64,000 nt of DNA, taken from Accumulibacter sp. Its GTDB lineage: Bacteria > Pseudomonadota > Gammaproteobacteria > Burkholderiales > Rhodocyclaceae. The translations under genes were made by a program, and so were the position numbers. The notes under the pieces are model-generated. The model was not told the origin of the DNA and did not search any database. It was given only the letters and a program-made list of their open reading frames with translations. The DNA is taken from contig JACKLW010000018.1 of the NCBI GenBank assembly GCA_024235715.1, forward strand, positions 1-64,000. The letters run 5' to 3'. This document shows, piece by piece, positions 45,500 through 54,013 of the stretch; within the stretch, counting starts at the first letter, position 1, and each line of letters opens with the position of its first letter.

Positions 45500-45687
45500 C
45501 AGTCTGTCCTGAAGTCTTGACGCGAGTTTCTAAAGTCGCGTTCGGCGGCTGCGCGCGCCAGGGCCTTGACCAACATGATGAGCTTCGGATCGGCGGCGCG
45601 CGCGGAGTCCGGGGAGCCTCCATTATGACTCTGCTGCCTTTGCGGTGAAAGGCGCAGAGATCGGTGCTTGTCACCGCGCCCGGCCAT
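45499..45687 (-). CDS. Small protein coupled to serine recombinase
   Basis: 62 aa. Its stop overlaps the recombinase start (TGATG). The basic N-terminus is followed by one helix (DPKLIMLVKALARAAAERDF). Short proteins with this PKL...LVKALARAAA helix often precede large serine recombinases in proteobacterial elements and may help directionality (inference). Confidence 0.6.
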   Translation of the reverse strand: MAGRGDKHRSLRLSPQRQQSHNGGSPDSARAADPKLIMLVKALARAAAERDFRNSRQDFRTD

Positions 45688-45812
45688 GATCTACGCGCCT
45701 TCTTCCAGCGTAGCGGGCACGGGATTAACGATCCGTAAAGAGATTCCGCGCAAAGCCGCGCTGGATGCGGCTTTGGCGAGGATCGTTGAGCGCGTTCTCA
45801 TGCCTATGACGC

Positions 45813-47507
45813 TCATGCCGTCCCGCCCTGTGCCGTCTTCGCGCTGCCGGAGGGCGCAGAATTTTTTTCATGCGCGCCGCACGAAGAGCGTTTTGCCCAG
45901 CCCCGATCCTGGAAGTAGGGGAGTTTCTTGGCGCGGATGACGGGCTGCCCGGCGATCGCGATCAGTTGCTCCTCTTCATCCAGGCGCGCGATCTCATCGG
46001 GGCTCAGGACCGGAAACCCCCGTTCGCCGACCGACAAGCGCCAGGGCGAGAGGAGATTCTCGCCGTCGCGCGCGATGCTCCGCCCCTTGCGGGTGGAAGA
46101 GCCGATGCGCGTGCTCCACGCCTTGCGGTCTTCAAGGCTGCGGATGCTCCATGCCTGGATCAGGCTCGATTGCTCCTCGATGATCCCCGTTCCGTTGGGA
46201 CCGTAAATCTCAAGCGGCTGGCGGCGGCTCTGGAAGATCATCAGGGCGCGCACCCCCTTGCCGGGCAGGAGCGAGAGCGCCTTGCCGATATTGGGCAGGC
46301 GGCCCAGATTGCCCATCTCTTCGAGCAGGAACAGAAGCTTTGTGTGTCGCTCATCCATGGTGGGCGAGGCGGCGATGGTCTCCAGCAGGAGCGTGACGAT
46401 CAGCCCCATCCACGGCCCGTGGGTTTCCAGTTTTGACTCTGGAAGGATCAGGTAGAGCGCGGTCTTGCCGTCCAGCACCTCATCAAAAGTGAAGTCGCTT
46501 TCCAGCAGCGATTGCCCGAACTCCGAATGCGCGTCATAGAGATCGAGCGCATTGAGCGCGTTATCGCGGAAGGCTCCGAAGGTCTTCACGTATTCGGGCG
46601 CGAGCCAGTCATAGAGCGCATTCCCGTATTCGCGCACCAGCCCGGAGAAGAGGTTCGAGCCCTGCATGGTCGCGGCGATCGCGTGTTTTCCGGCTTCGCT
46701 CGCCCACACGCAGGCGCGCAGGCCGGGCAGGGTGCATTTCTTCGGCTCGAAGGCAGCCAGATACAAGAGAAACGTGACGATCAGCCTGCGCCCGCCATTG
46801 CGGAAGAAGAACCCGTCCCCGCCTTCATGCGCGCCGCCGCGTTCGGGAATCAGTTGCAGGGCGATCAGCTTGGAGAGCGCATGGAGTTCGCGCCCGCCGG
46901 TGCGCAGCACATCCTCGACCAGAATACGCAGCGGGTTAAAGCGCAATCCCGGAATGTCGCGCGCACTAAACGGATTGAGGATGAGAACGCGCTGCCCGTC
47001 GTTCTTGCGCCAGGCCGCCGTGCGTTCGGTGAGTTCGCCTTTCACGTCGGTGACGATCACCGAACCGGAGGTCCAGTGCAGGAGGGCCGGGATCACGAGC
47101 GCGGTCGTCTTGCCGGTGCGCGAAGGCGCGTAGGTCAGCATATGGCCGTTGCCGCGCGCAAAGGGGTCGTAGAAGAGCTTCTTTCCCTCCAGAGTGCCGA
47201 TGAAGAGGCCCCGCCGGTCATGGGCCATCTCCAGGACGAAGCGATCATGAAGATTAGCCAGGCGCGCCTGCCCGTATTCACCGGAAAGGATGCGGCTTTC
47301 ATGCAGGAGGTTGATCTGCGCGGCGCTTTCCAGCCCCCGCGCGGTATAGGCGATCAGCGCCTTGAGGGTGAGCAGAAGCGCGAACCCCATCAGGATCAAT
47401 CCGAACAGGTAGGCTTCTTTGTATACGGACAGCCACGCCCCCGCCCACAAGAATAGAAACGCAACCAGCAGGGCTTTCAAGGGGGAGGATCGGGGCATGC
47501 GGCGCAT
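45813..47507 (-). CDS. Type IV coupling protein, VirD4/TraG family
   Basis: 564 aa. Two N-terminal membrane helices (about residues 9-55) precede the ATPase: Walker A MLTYAPSRTGKTTALVIP at 127-135 and Walker B LLFLLEEMGNLGRLP near residue 400. LRFNPLRI and GVRALMIFQSRRQP are further TraG/VirD4 signatures. It links relaxosome DNA to a type IV secretion channel. No VirB channel gene and no relaxase is recognisable in this window, so the transfer apparatus must be outside it or supplied in trans. Last gene of a four-gene operon with two VWA-type proteins. Confidence 0.9.
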   Translation of the reverse strand: MRRMPRSSPLKALLVAFLFLWAGAWLSVYKEAYLFGLILMGFALLLTLKALIAYTARGLESAAQINLLHESRILSGEYGQARLANLHDRFVLEMAHDRRGLFIGTLEGKKLFYDPFARGNGHMLTYAPSRTGKTTALVIPALLHWTSGSVIVTDVKGELTERTAAWRKNDGQRVLILNPFSARDIPGLRFNPLRILVEDVLRTGGRELHALSKLIALQLIPERGGAHEGGDGFFFRNGGRRLIVTFLLYLAAFEPKKCTLPGLRACVWASEAGKHAIAATMQGSNLFSGLVREYGNALYDWLAPEYVKTFGAFRDNALNALDLYDAHSEFGQSLLESDFTFDEVLDGKTALYLILPESKLETHGPWMGLIVTLLLETIAASPTMDERHTKLLFLLEEMGNLGRLPNIGKALSLLPGKGVRALMIFQSRRQPLEIYGPNGTGIIEEQSSLIQAWSIRSLEDRKAWSTRIGSSTRKGRSIARDGENLLSPWRLSVGERGFPVLSPDEIARLDEEEQLIAIAGQPVIRAKKLPYFQDRGWAKRSSCGAHEKNSAPSGSAKTAQGGTA

Positions 47508-47509
47508 GG

Positions 47510-48556
47510 TTAGTTCCTTCCGACTTCCAAAACCTGCACGCCCGAGAGCGAGACGCCCAGGCTTCGAAAGAAGCGCTCCAGTTCGGTCTTTACGTCGGAA
47601 GTCCCGGTGATTTGCAGGTCGGCAAGACCGCGCAGCAGGGTCGGCTCATGCACCCCCGCCCAGAAGACGAAGATCTTCGCGCCGGAGGATTTCTTTGCGG
47701 CGGCAAGGCTTGCCAGCAACCCGCCCGGATCGGGCGAGGCCGTATCCACCCCGTCGGTCACCGACAGCACGATCGGCGGCAAGGTGTTGGCCCCGCGCAC
47801 CGGCGGCGCACGCAGCCCCTCATCAAGCGCCGTGAGCAACTTCGTGCCGCCGTTCGGGGCAGGTACAGCATTCAGCGCATCGCCTGAAGCCCCGCAGATG
47901 TGATGACCGCCGGGGATGGGCAGCGCGGTAACCGCGTCATTGAAGGTGAGTATCCGGCAGCGCGCATAGAGCGGCAGGCTGGAGAGAAAAGACCGGCTGG
48001 CGGTAATCACAGCGTCCATGTGCGCCGCCATCGAGCCGGAGACATCGAGCGCCAGAGTGACGGGCAGCAGCGCGTGCTGCGGGATTGCAGCCGGGCGATA
48101 ATTCAAGGGCAGAGGATTGAAGTCCGTATCGAAGACGGCGACCTGATCGGATGCGGGCGCGATCAACGTTCCGTGCGCATCCGCAAACAGCACCAGCACC
48201 TCGCGCGCAGAACCCGCCGTACTGACGCCGGTGATGGTCACTTTCGCGACCGGGCCGCCCGCGATCACGATGAGGTTGTGCTCCTTGTGCCCGGCGAAGG
48301 CGGTAAAGGGGGTTCCGTCGGGTAAGGTTAAATGCGAGCGCCGGATGCGTAAGTTCAGCAGCGTATCGGCGCTGGCCGAGAGATCGAAGGCGATCTCCGG
48401 TGTGCCCAGCGTGCGCACGTCCTGATCCGGATCATGCAGTTCGAAGGTAGCGCGTTGCTCCTCATCCGGCGTTGTGATCGCAAAACGCGGTTCGTCAGAA
48501 TGTGCGCTCAGGCCCAACAGAAAGGCTGCAATGAATGCAACCGTATGAATCTTCAT
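47510..48556 (-). CDS. Exported von Willebrand factor A domain protein
   Basis: 348 aa. Signal peptide about residues 1-20. A beta-rich N-terminal domain is followed by a VWA domain with the MIDAS motif LALDVSGSMAAHMD (Asp171) and PPIVLSVTDGVDTASPDP downstream. VWA domains bind metal ions and partner proteins. Its start overlaps the upstream gene by 4 nt and its stop is 2 nt from the coupling-protein start, so it probably works with the transfer machinery, perhaps as an adhesion or assembly factor. Confidence 0.85.
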   Translation of the reverse strand: MKIHTVAFIAAFLLGLSAHSDEPRFAITTPDEEQRATFELHDPDQDVRTLGTPEIAFDLSASADTLLNLRIRRSHLTLPDGTPFTAFAGHKEHNLIVIAGGPVAKVTITGVSTAGSAREVLVLFADAHGTLIAPASDQVAVFDTDFNPLPLNYRPAAIPQHALLPVTLALDVSGSMAAHMDAVITASRSFLSSLPLYARCRILTFNDAVTALPIPGGHHICGASGDALNAVPAPNGGTKLLTALDEGLRAPPVRGANTLPPIVLSVTDGVDTASPDPGGLLASLAAAKKSSGAKIFVFWAGVHEPTLLRGLADLQITGTSDVKTELERFFRSLGVSLSGVQVLEVGRN

Positions 48557-49245
48557 GGCGTCTCTCCCAATGTGAAGGGCGCGGTCCGCAGCGCGTCCTT
48601 GCTGCGCTCGACATCCAGAAAGCTCACGCGCGCGCCGGTCTGCCGCAGCGTTGTAAACGCGCTCTCCAGGAATCCCTCCCAGACGAACTTCTGGTGCGGG
48701 GAGACCCAGAAGAAGGAGACCGAGCGGATACGCGTGGAAGCGGCAAACGCGCCCGGAATGTCGCCCTCCGTGGGCGGGAGTTGCGGCAGGGTGATGCGCG
48801 TGATATCCGCGCAGGGACGGGGGGTGTGGATCAGCGAACTGAAGACGATGATGTGGATTTCACTCACGCCCTCGCGCTCTAGCTGGGCGAGATTGCTCTG
48901 GAGTTCCCGGAAGGCTCCGGGCAGGGCGTTGCAGCGCGCGGGATCGGCTTTAACCGCCTCAACCAGCGCCTGCGCACGCGCCGGATCGCGGCGAAGGGTG
49001 AGCGGCGTGCCGCTCCAGACCGTGCGGCCCAGCGAGGTGGAGATCACCTCGATTCTTGTGTTCGCGCTATCGCGTTTGGTCGCCAGCGCCTTGAGGTGGG
49101 CGAGGAGCATCAATTTATATTGGTTGGCCTCCTGCGCGTCGAGCAGCACGCCGGAATCATCAATCAGCAGTTCGAGCGCGATGCGCTCTTGCGCGAGTGC
49201 AGGAGCGCAGACGATCAGCACGACAGTCAGGATGAGAATCTTCAT
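48553..49245 (-). CDS. Exported VWA-like protein
   Basis: 230 aa. Signal peptide residues 1-18 (ending APALAQ). The remainder looks like a degenerate VWA fold: IALELLIDDSGVLLDAQEAN at the start, where a MIDAS motif would be, and SEIHIIVFSSLIHTPRPCAD in the middle. The classic DxSxS is absent. It overlaps both neighbours by 4 nt (ATGA). No named family. Confidence 0.65.
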   Translation of the reverse strand: MKILILTVVLIVCAPALAQERIALELLIDDSGVLLDAQEANQYKLMLLAHLKALATKRDSANTRIEVISTSLGRTVWSGTPLTLRRDPARAQALVEAVKADPARCNALPGAFRELQSNLAQLEREGVSEIHIIVFSSLIHTPRPCADITRITLPQLPPTEGDIPGAFAASTRIRSVSFFWVSPHQKFVWEGFLESAFTTLRQTGARVSFLDVERSKDALRTAPFTLGETP

Positions 49246-49877
49246 GACGAAGCCCTCCCCGCATGCGTTCCAAGCGCGCGTTTAGCCGCGCGCAGGATAT
49301 GGGCGGTCGCCAGGCCCAGCGCCGCGTTAATCAGGATCAGCGCCACGCACATCAGCAGCATCGGCCAGAAGCCCGTTGCATGACCGGCCAGCGCCGGGAT
49401 GGGTGAGGGGGCGCTTTCCGCCTGCACGCGCAAATAGAGCGCGGCGAACTCGGTGACGATGACAAAGCCGTAGAGCAGGACCAGCAGGCCGGTGACGATC
49501 TTGTGCAGACCGCTCGCAAAGAAGCTGCGCGGGTTGGCAAAGAGTTCCTGGTGGCGTTCGATCAGTTGCCCGAACAAGAAGACCGGGGTCCCGACCGCCG
49601 CCAGGCCGAGCACGCCATTGATCAGCGTCGAAACCGTGACATTCTGGAAGAGCGACCATTCGGGCAGGCCGAGCGCGTCGATCAGGAAGACATCGCTTCC
49701 GACCGGGTTGACCAGCGAATAATTCGCCGTATGCAGGAGCCAGTTGAACCCCTCGACGAAAAGCGCTCCGGTCAGCCGCAGGATCACCCAGAGCCGGTCG
49801 GCCGGTTCGAGCGGCGCGGTGCTGCCGGAGCCCTTTGGCGGCTGCCAGCTTGTGAAATTTTCTTCGAAGTCAGACAT
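49242..49877 (-). CDS. Integral membrane protein of the T4CP operon
   Basis: 211 aa from the ATG at 49877, with AGGAGG 7-8 nt upstream. About four membrane helices (SLFQNVTVSTLINGVLGLAA, KIVTGLLVLLYGFVIVTEFA, ATGFWPMLLMCVALILINAA). First gene of the operon leading to two VWA-type proteins and the coupling protein. No family recognised. Confidence 0.7.
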   Translation of the reverse strand: MSDFEENFTSWQPPKGSGSTAPLEPADRLWVILRLTGALFVEGFNWLLHTANYSLVNPVGSDVFLIDALGLPEWSLFQNVTVSTLINGVLGLAAVGTPVFLFGQLIERHQELFANPRSFFASGLHKIVTGLLVLLYGFVIVTEFAALYLRVQAESAPSPIPALAGHATGFWPMLLMCVALILINAALGLATAHILRAAKRALGTHAGRASS

Positions 49878-50103
49878 ATCAAAGCCTCCTTGCGCCCGCC
49901 CGCAGAAAGTGCCGGGCGGACGCCTCACGGTGATCGTGGAACGGGCCGGAGCATTGTCCGAACCGCTTACGGGGGCTTTGCGCAAAGCTTGGAGATAAGC
50001 GTGAGTCCTCCTCGTTGCGGCGTCAAAAGAGCTGGTCAACAATAGAGACAAGGAGAGCAACGCACGCCGCTCATAACCTCTTGTCGGAGAACGCGATATC
50101 TGA

Positions 50104-50919
50104 GTGAAGACAAATAAAAAAATCCAAAAAAACAAGCTACGCGCGAAGGCCAAGCAATCCCAGTACAAGACCGAGCAGGTTCTGCGCTGTTTTGCCGAGG
50201 ACATGTCCACCAAAGAGGCCGCCCAGAAAACGCGGATCAGCGTAGCGACCATACGCAAGAGATATGCGGAGTTTCGCTCGGCCTTGTTCCAGGCGGCCTT
50301 GTGTTACCGGCAGCTCTTCAACGGGGCGGGAATCGTCATGGCTTTCGGTCCGCCGCCGCACGCGGAGGAGATGATCCAGACCCTGCATCGCCGCCGGCAG
50401 GGAAGAAGCCGGTCCGGGGATCGGTTCATCTGGGAAATCGTCATCCGCGATTATGCGCGCTTTCGCTATTCAGAGGCCGAGCAAGCAGCTCTGAGCGCTC
50501 TGGCCCTTTTTCATCTCGCCCGCTTTCACAACGTTCTGATATCTGAATGCCGCAACAAACCAGCATGGATGGGACTGGTTCCCGAGGCTCCCACCACTGA
50601 AATGAGCTACAGGGCATTTTTGTCCGGACCCGTGATGGAACTGACCATGAAACAGGCCATCGTTGATCTCTGGGTTGCTGTGGAGAAGGGGCGTTTCCGG
50701 ATGCCGGACTACGTCTGGACCCTGCTGTTCAAGGATCGGTCCCCAAAAAACCCGGCTGAGCGCATCTATCGTGACTTGCGCTGGTATCTGCTTAAACATC
50801 CTCACGGTTCCGACCGAGTCGAAACCAGCGAGTATTGGGATAACTTCCCGTCACCCTCAGCCGATGAGGTGCAAAAGGCAACAGCCGCGTTGTTTACCAG
50901 ACTTGGCGCATCAGGATGA
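50104..50919 (+). CDS. Helix-turn-helix protein of unknown function
   Basis: 271 aa, GTG start. The lysine-rich N-terminus runs into an HTH (VLRCFAEDMSTKEAAQKTRI then SVATIRKRYAEFR), similar to the N-terminal helices of some transposases and resolvases. The rest is helical and Trp/Tyr-rich with no DDE or other catalytic motif visible. It diverges from the membrane/VWA/T4CP operon across about 225 bp and may regulate it (inference). Confidence 0.6.
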   Translation: MKTNKKIQKNKLRAKAKQSQYKTEQVLRCFAEDMSTKEAAQKTRISVATIRKRYAEFRSALFQAALCYRQLFNGAGIVMAFGPPPHAEEMIQTLHRRRQGRSRSGDRFIWEIVIRDYARFRYSEAEQAALSALALFHLARFHNVLISECRNKPAWMGLVPEAPTTEMSYRAFLSGPVMELTMKQAIVDLWVAVEKGRFRMPDYVWTLLFKDRSPKNPAERIYRDLRWYLLKHPHGSDRVETSEYWDNFPSPSADEVQKATAALFTRLGASG

Positions 50920-51110
50920 ACGTAGGAGTTTTTTGCAGGTGCGAATGAAGACGCGCGGCCAGAGCGGGATTCACAGGAGGCGTTAAGAAAGCCTTAAACA
51001 ATCTCTGATTGAATAGAAGAAGGTCCTGATTATTGCCACGGAACGGCGCTCGCTCGATCAGGGCTCCCTTCCCCGGCGTCGTTCACACATGAACGGTGTG
51101 AAATACGGTC

Positions 51111-51437
51111 ATGATTGACTTCACGAAAAGCATCAAGCCGACCTTCGAGGCGCAGGTCACGGCGGCGCTGATGATCCAGACGAATGCGCTGATCCCCATC
51201 AAGCTGGCTGCGCGCCTGTGCGGAATATCGCGTCAGGAGATTGACCGGCGCGTGCATAACGGCACGTTTCCCAAACCGCACAAGCTTTCAGGTAAAAAGC
51301 GTTCCATGCGCAAGGCGTTTTATTTGAGTGAAATCCACGACTGGATACGCGATCCGAAGAACTACCGGCGCGTAGAAGACGCGGAACAATCCACAGGAAG
51401 TTTCGCGGATGGTGATGAGTACCAGCACTTCGAATAG
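51111..51437 (+). CDS. AlpA-like excisionase/regulator
   Basis: 108 aa. The winged-helix AlpA/MerR-like motif is residues 25-80: LIPIKLAARLCGISRQEIDR, RVHNGTFPKPHKLSGK and AFYLSEIHDWIRDP. AlpA proteins switch on the excision of P4-like islands. Here the gene ends 4 bp before the left arm repeat of an attP-like site, with the matching integrase on the other side, the usual xis-attP-int order. Confidence 0.8.
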   Translation: MIDFTKSIKPTFEAQVTAALMIQTNALIPIKLAARLCGISRQEIDRRVHNGTFPKPHKLSGKKRSMRKAFYLSEIHDWIRDPKNYRRVEDAEQSTGSFADGDEYQHFE

Positions 51438-51440
51438 CGG

Positions 51441-51463
51441 CTGAGTAGCCCAGTGAGTAGCCC
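51441..51463 (+). repeat. Left arm repeat of attP-like site
   Basis: A 23-bp sequence (CTGAGTAGCCCAGTGAGTAG plus CCC) built of two GAGTAGCCC 9-mers 12 bp apart. An exact copy is at 51765-51787. It lies 67 bp left of the tRNA-like core. Confidence 0.75.
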
Positions 51464-51530
51464 GAGGGTTTTCTGGTGATTGGCTATTCCGGCCGAGTAA
51501 TACTAAACCCCTAAAACAATTTGATAAAAT

Positions 51531-51584
51531 TGGCGATCCCGGCAGGACTCGAACCTGCAACCTACTGCTTAGAAGGCAGTTGCT
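51531..51584 (-). other. tRNA-Arg(TCT) 3'-half: attachment core
   Basis: On the minus strand it reads as the 3' part of a tRNA: AGCAACTGCCTTCTAAGCAG (anticodon TCT, loop CTTCTAA), then the variable loop, T arm GCAGGTTCGAGTCCTGC and the 3' end CGGGATCGCCA. The D arm and the 5' acceptor strand are missing, so it is not a tRNA gene. Arm repeats flank it on both sides. Confidence 0.85.
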
Positions 51585-51764
51585 TTAACTCTTTAATAAT
51601 CCCTGTAATGTAGACTGATATTGGGTTTCAAGTCATTGGCGCAACTTTATTGCGCCATTGTCGAATGCACTCGTTGCCTACCTTCGGAAACCCGCTATGA
51701 GAAAGGATTGCAGAATGTTTTTCTTGCTCATGCTTGCTCATTCTGCTCATGTTGTATCCATAAT

Positions 51765-51787
51765 CTGAGTAGCCCAGTGAGTAGCCC
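51765..51787 (+). repeat. Right arm repeat of attP-like site
   Basis: Exact 23-bp copy of 51441-51463, between the core and the integrase start (32 bp before the ATG). Confidence 0.75.
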
Positions 51788-51819
51788 AGCGAAATTACCA
51801 TAAAGAAGAAAGAGCATGG

Positions 51820-53136
51820 ATGCCAACAACAATTCGTTTTCTCGATACAGTCATCAGGAACCTGAAACCATCGAATAGTCGCGATACTTACTGGTGCGAC
51901 GGTTGCCCCGGTTTCGGGTTGCGTATCACGCCGACAGGACGCAAATCTTTCGTCTACAAGTACATGCATGGACGAAAGAGCCGCTGGATCACGATTGGCA
52001 GATATCCAGAGTGGTCTATCCGCCGGGCTCGGCGCGAGTACGACAAGCTCTATGAGCAGGTCCACGCCTATGGGCGTGATCCAATCGCAGAGAAAAAGGC
52101 GCTAGAAGCAGCCCAGAATGCCAGAGAGACTGTAGAAAGTCTGACCGAATCCTACTTGGAAATTGGCAGGTTAAAGAACAAGTCTTCCATTGAAGAGGAA
52201 GAGCGCTACTTTCGCCAGGATATCTTGCCAGTAATTGGCAACAAGATGGTAGACGAGGTCTCTGCTGAGGATATTGATAAGATACAGCGTCGCATCATCG
52301 ACCGTGCCCGAAATCGAACCAGCGCTACGAGAAACGGCTTGGTAGCCGCTAAGCACGCGGTTGCATGTGCGCGGCGATTATTCAATCTCGCCGTAAAACG
52401 AAGAAAGTGCGCATATAATCCCGTTAAAGAAATAGAAATTCTCGGTATAACGGGAAAACGCGACCGCGTCCTTACGCTAGAAGAAATTTGGCGGTTTTGG
52501 AACACGCTGGACCGCATCGGATTGCCGCCAGTGACAGCGGCTGCACTGAAATTCGCGCTCGTCACGATGCAACGGAGTGCGGAAATTCGCAACATGCGTT
52601 ATGCATCTCTCAAACTTGAAGAAAACGTATGGCAGATGGAAACGCATGAAACCAAGAGTAGGACAATGCACCGGGTGCCGCTAAACCGTTATGCGCTCGA
52701 CCTGATCGAACAGATGGAGCCCTATACAGCAGCATCACCGTATGTCTTTGGTGCGACACGCGCGATGTCACCACCGCAAGTGCCTGCAAGGTCACTGGAA
52801 CCTTTTGGCAAGACGGCTTTCTCACAGGCGGTTAGGCGGAGCCGCGATCTGCTTGGTATCGAGAATATATGTCCGCACGATCTGCGGCGGACCGGCGCAA
52901 CCTGGATTACAGCGGTCGGTCTTCCAAAACTCTATGCCCGCCTGATGCTCAATCACAGCGATGGCGATCGTGATGTGACGGGTGAGGTTTATGTCCAGTA
53001 TTCTTATGATTTCGAAAAGCAACGTGCCGCTCAGGTCTGGGAATATGTTCTGGATGCTATTGTGTCCGCGCCCAGAATCGAAGACGTACCCAAGCTCGAA
53101 GTGTTGCGCGAGAGAATTAAGCGCATGGATCTATGA
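51820..53136 (+). CDS. int: Tyrosine integrase (DUF4102/P4 type) of the tRNA-Arg element
   Basis: 438 aa, AAGAAGAAAGAG upstream of the ATG. Arm-binding DUF4102 domain: YWCDGCPGFGLRITPTGRKS and WITIGRYPEWSIRRARREY. The core-binding SAM-like domain is about 110-205. Catalytic motifs: TMQRSAEIRNMRY (Arg), CPHDLRRTGATWITA (H-x-x-R) and LNHSDGDRDVTGEVYVQYSY (His, Tyr). Its GC content is lower than the genes to its left. The attP-like site lies directly upstream. Confidence 0.93.
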   Translation: MPTTIRFLDTVIRNLKPSNSRDTYWCDGCPGFGLRITPTGRKSFVYKYMHGRKSRWITIGRYPEWSIRRARREYDKLYEQVHAYGRDPIAEKKALEAAQNARETVESLTESYLEIGRLKNKSSIEEEERYFRQDILPVIGNKMVDEVSAEDIDKIQRRIIDRARNRTSATRNGLVAAKHAVACARRLFNLAVKRRKCAYNPVKEIEILGITGKRDRVLTLEEIWRFWNTLDRIGLPPVTAAALKFALVTMQRSAEIRNMRYASLKLEENVWQMETHETKSRTMHRVPLNRYALDLIEQMEPYTAASPYVFGATRAMSPPQVPARSLEPFGKTAFSQAVRRSRDLLGIENICPHDLRRTGATWITAVGLPKLYARLMLNHSDGDRDVTGEVYVQYSYDFEKQRAAQVWEYVLDAIVSAPRIEDVPKLEVLRERIKRMDL

Positions 53137-53652
53137 TCCCCGCTTGTATCATTGTGGGCTTGATTTTCTCCTGGGAAATCGTCTACCCGCCATGCCTTAG
53201 CTCCAGAGCGGGGAAGAGATCATCCTTCGATTGAGCGTGCAGGGATTCGGCTTGAACGAGCTTTCCACCGCGTAAGACCGACGACTGCACTTCATCATGT
53301 TCGTAGCTTGATGGCGTCCGTTCTTCACGGACGGGGCAGGGACAGGATCGCTCCGTCCGGTCGCGGATTTCGGCACTGTTCGCTCGAACGCATCATGTCC
53401 GCTCCGCTGCTTTGACTTCCGGGCCGTGAACAATAATTCCAGCCTCTTATCGTGTCATGCTGGCAGACAGGCGGCCGGGTTCAAATAGTTTTTCCCGTCA
53501 CTTCGACTAGGGCCGCACGCGGCCAAGTCTGCGTAGGCCGGTCCCCCACAAAACTTTTTGATCCCGTCCTTCTTCCTGTTCTGCCGGTTCACATGCCACG
53601 AGGCCGGAATAGTCCGGCCCGGTTAAAGCAAATCAGCAATAGGAGCATGACC
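53137..53652. other. Intergenic, no gene recognised
   Basis: 516 bp between the integrase and the next small gene. Short ORFs on both strands lack protein-like composition. GC-rich inverted segments (GGCCGGAATAGTCCGGCC near 53605) are present just before the downstream gene. Confidence 0.4.
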
Positions 53653-53886
53653 ATGACCGAGCGCACACACAACACCGAAACCACCGCACCCGCCAAGAGC
53701 GAGAGCAACCGTCCCACCCATATCGTCCGCAAGAAGGTTGGACGCGGCAAGAACGCCGACTTTGAAACTCTGGGCGTCGCCTGGGATCGCGGAGACGGAA
53801 GCCTCTACATCAAGCCCTACGGCACGCAAATCATTGAAGGCGGCTTCTACGTCTTCCCCAACCCGGAGCAGGAGAGCGGCCAGTAA
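53653..53886 (+). CDS. Small conserved protein of mobile elements
   Basis: 77 aa from the second ATG (53653), which has AGGAG 7-8 nt upstream; the ATG at 53647 is too close to it. An unstructured Thr/Glu-rich N-terminus precedes a compact C-terminal half (VGRGKNADFETLGVAWDRGD then GSLYIKPYGTQIIEGGFYVF). I recognise this as a type of protein found on conjugative elements, but the function is unknown. A strong hairpin follows. Confidence 0.65.
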   Translation: MTERTHNTETTAPAKSESNRPTHIVRKKVGRGKNADFETLGVAWDRGDGSLYIKPYGTQIIEGGFYVFPNPEQESGQ

Positions 53887-53915
53887 GCCGCTCTTTCTCA
53901 ACTGCGAAAGAGAAC

Positions 53916-53941
53916 GCCCCGCTTCAAACGCGAAGCGGGGC
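53916..53941 (+). terminator. Hairpin terminator
   Basis: A perfect 10-bp stem (GCCCCGCTTC / GAAGCGGGGC), 6-nt loop, followed by TCTTCGTCTG. It is 30 bp after the small gene's stop and between convergent genes. Confidence 0.6.
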
Positions 53942-54013
53942 TCTTCGTCTGAGCTTCGAACTGAAGGGTCCCGCCTTACTGCGACCACATGTCGATCAGA
54001 ACGGGCTTCCCGT

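Noticed and set aside
51531-51584. Functional tRNA-Arg gene
   Set aside because: The D arm and the 5' acceptor strand are missing; only the 3' half used as an attachment core is present.
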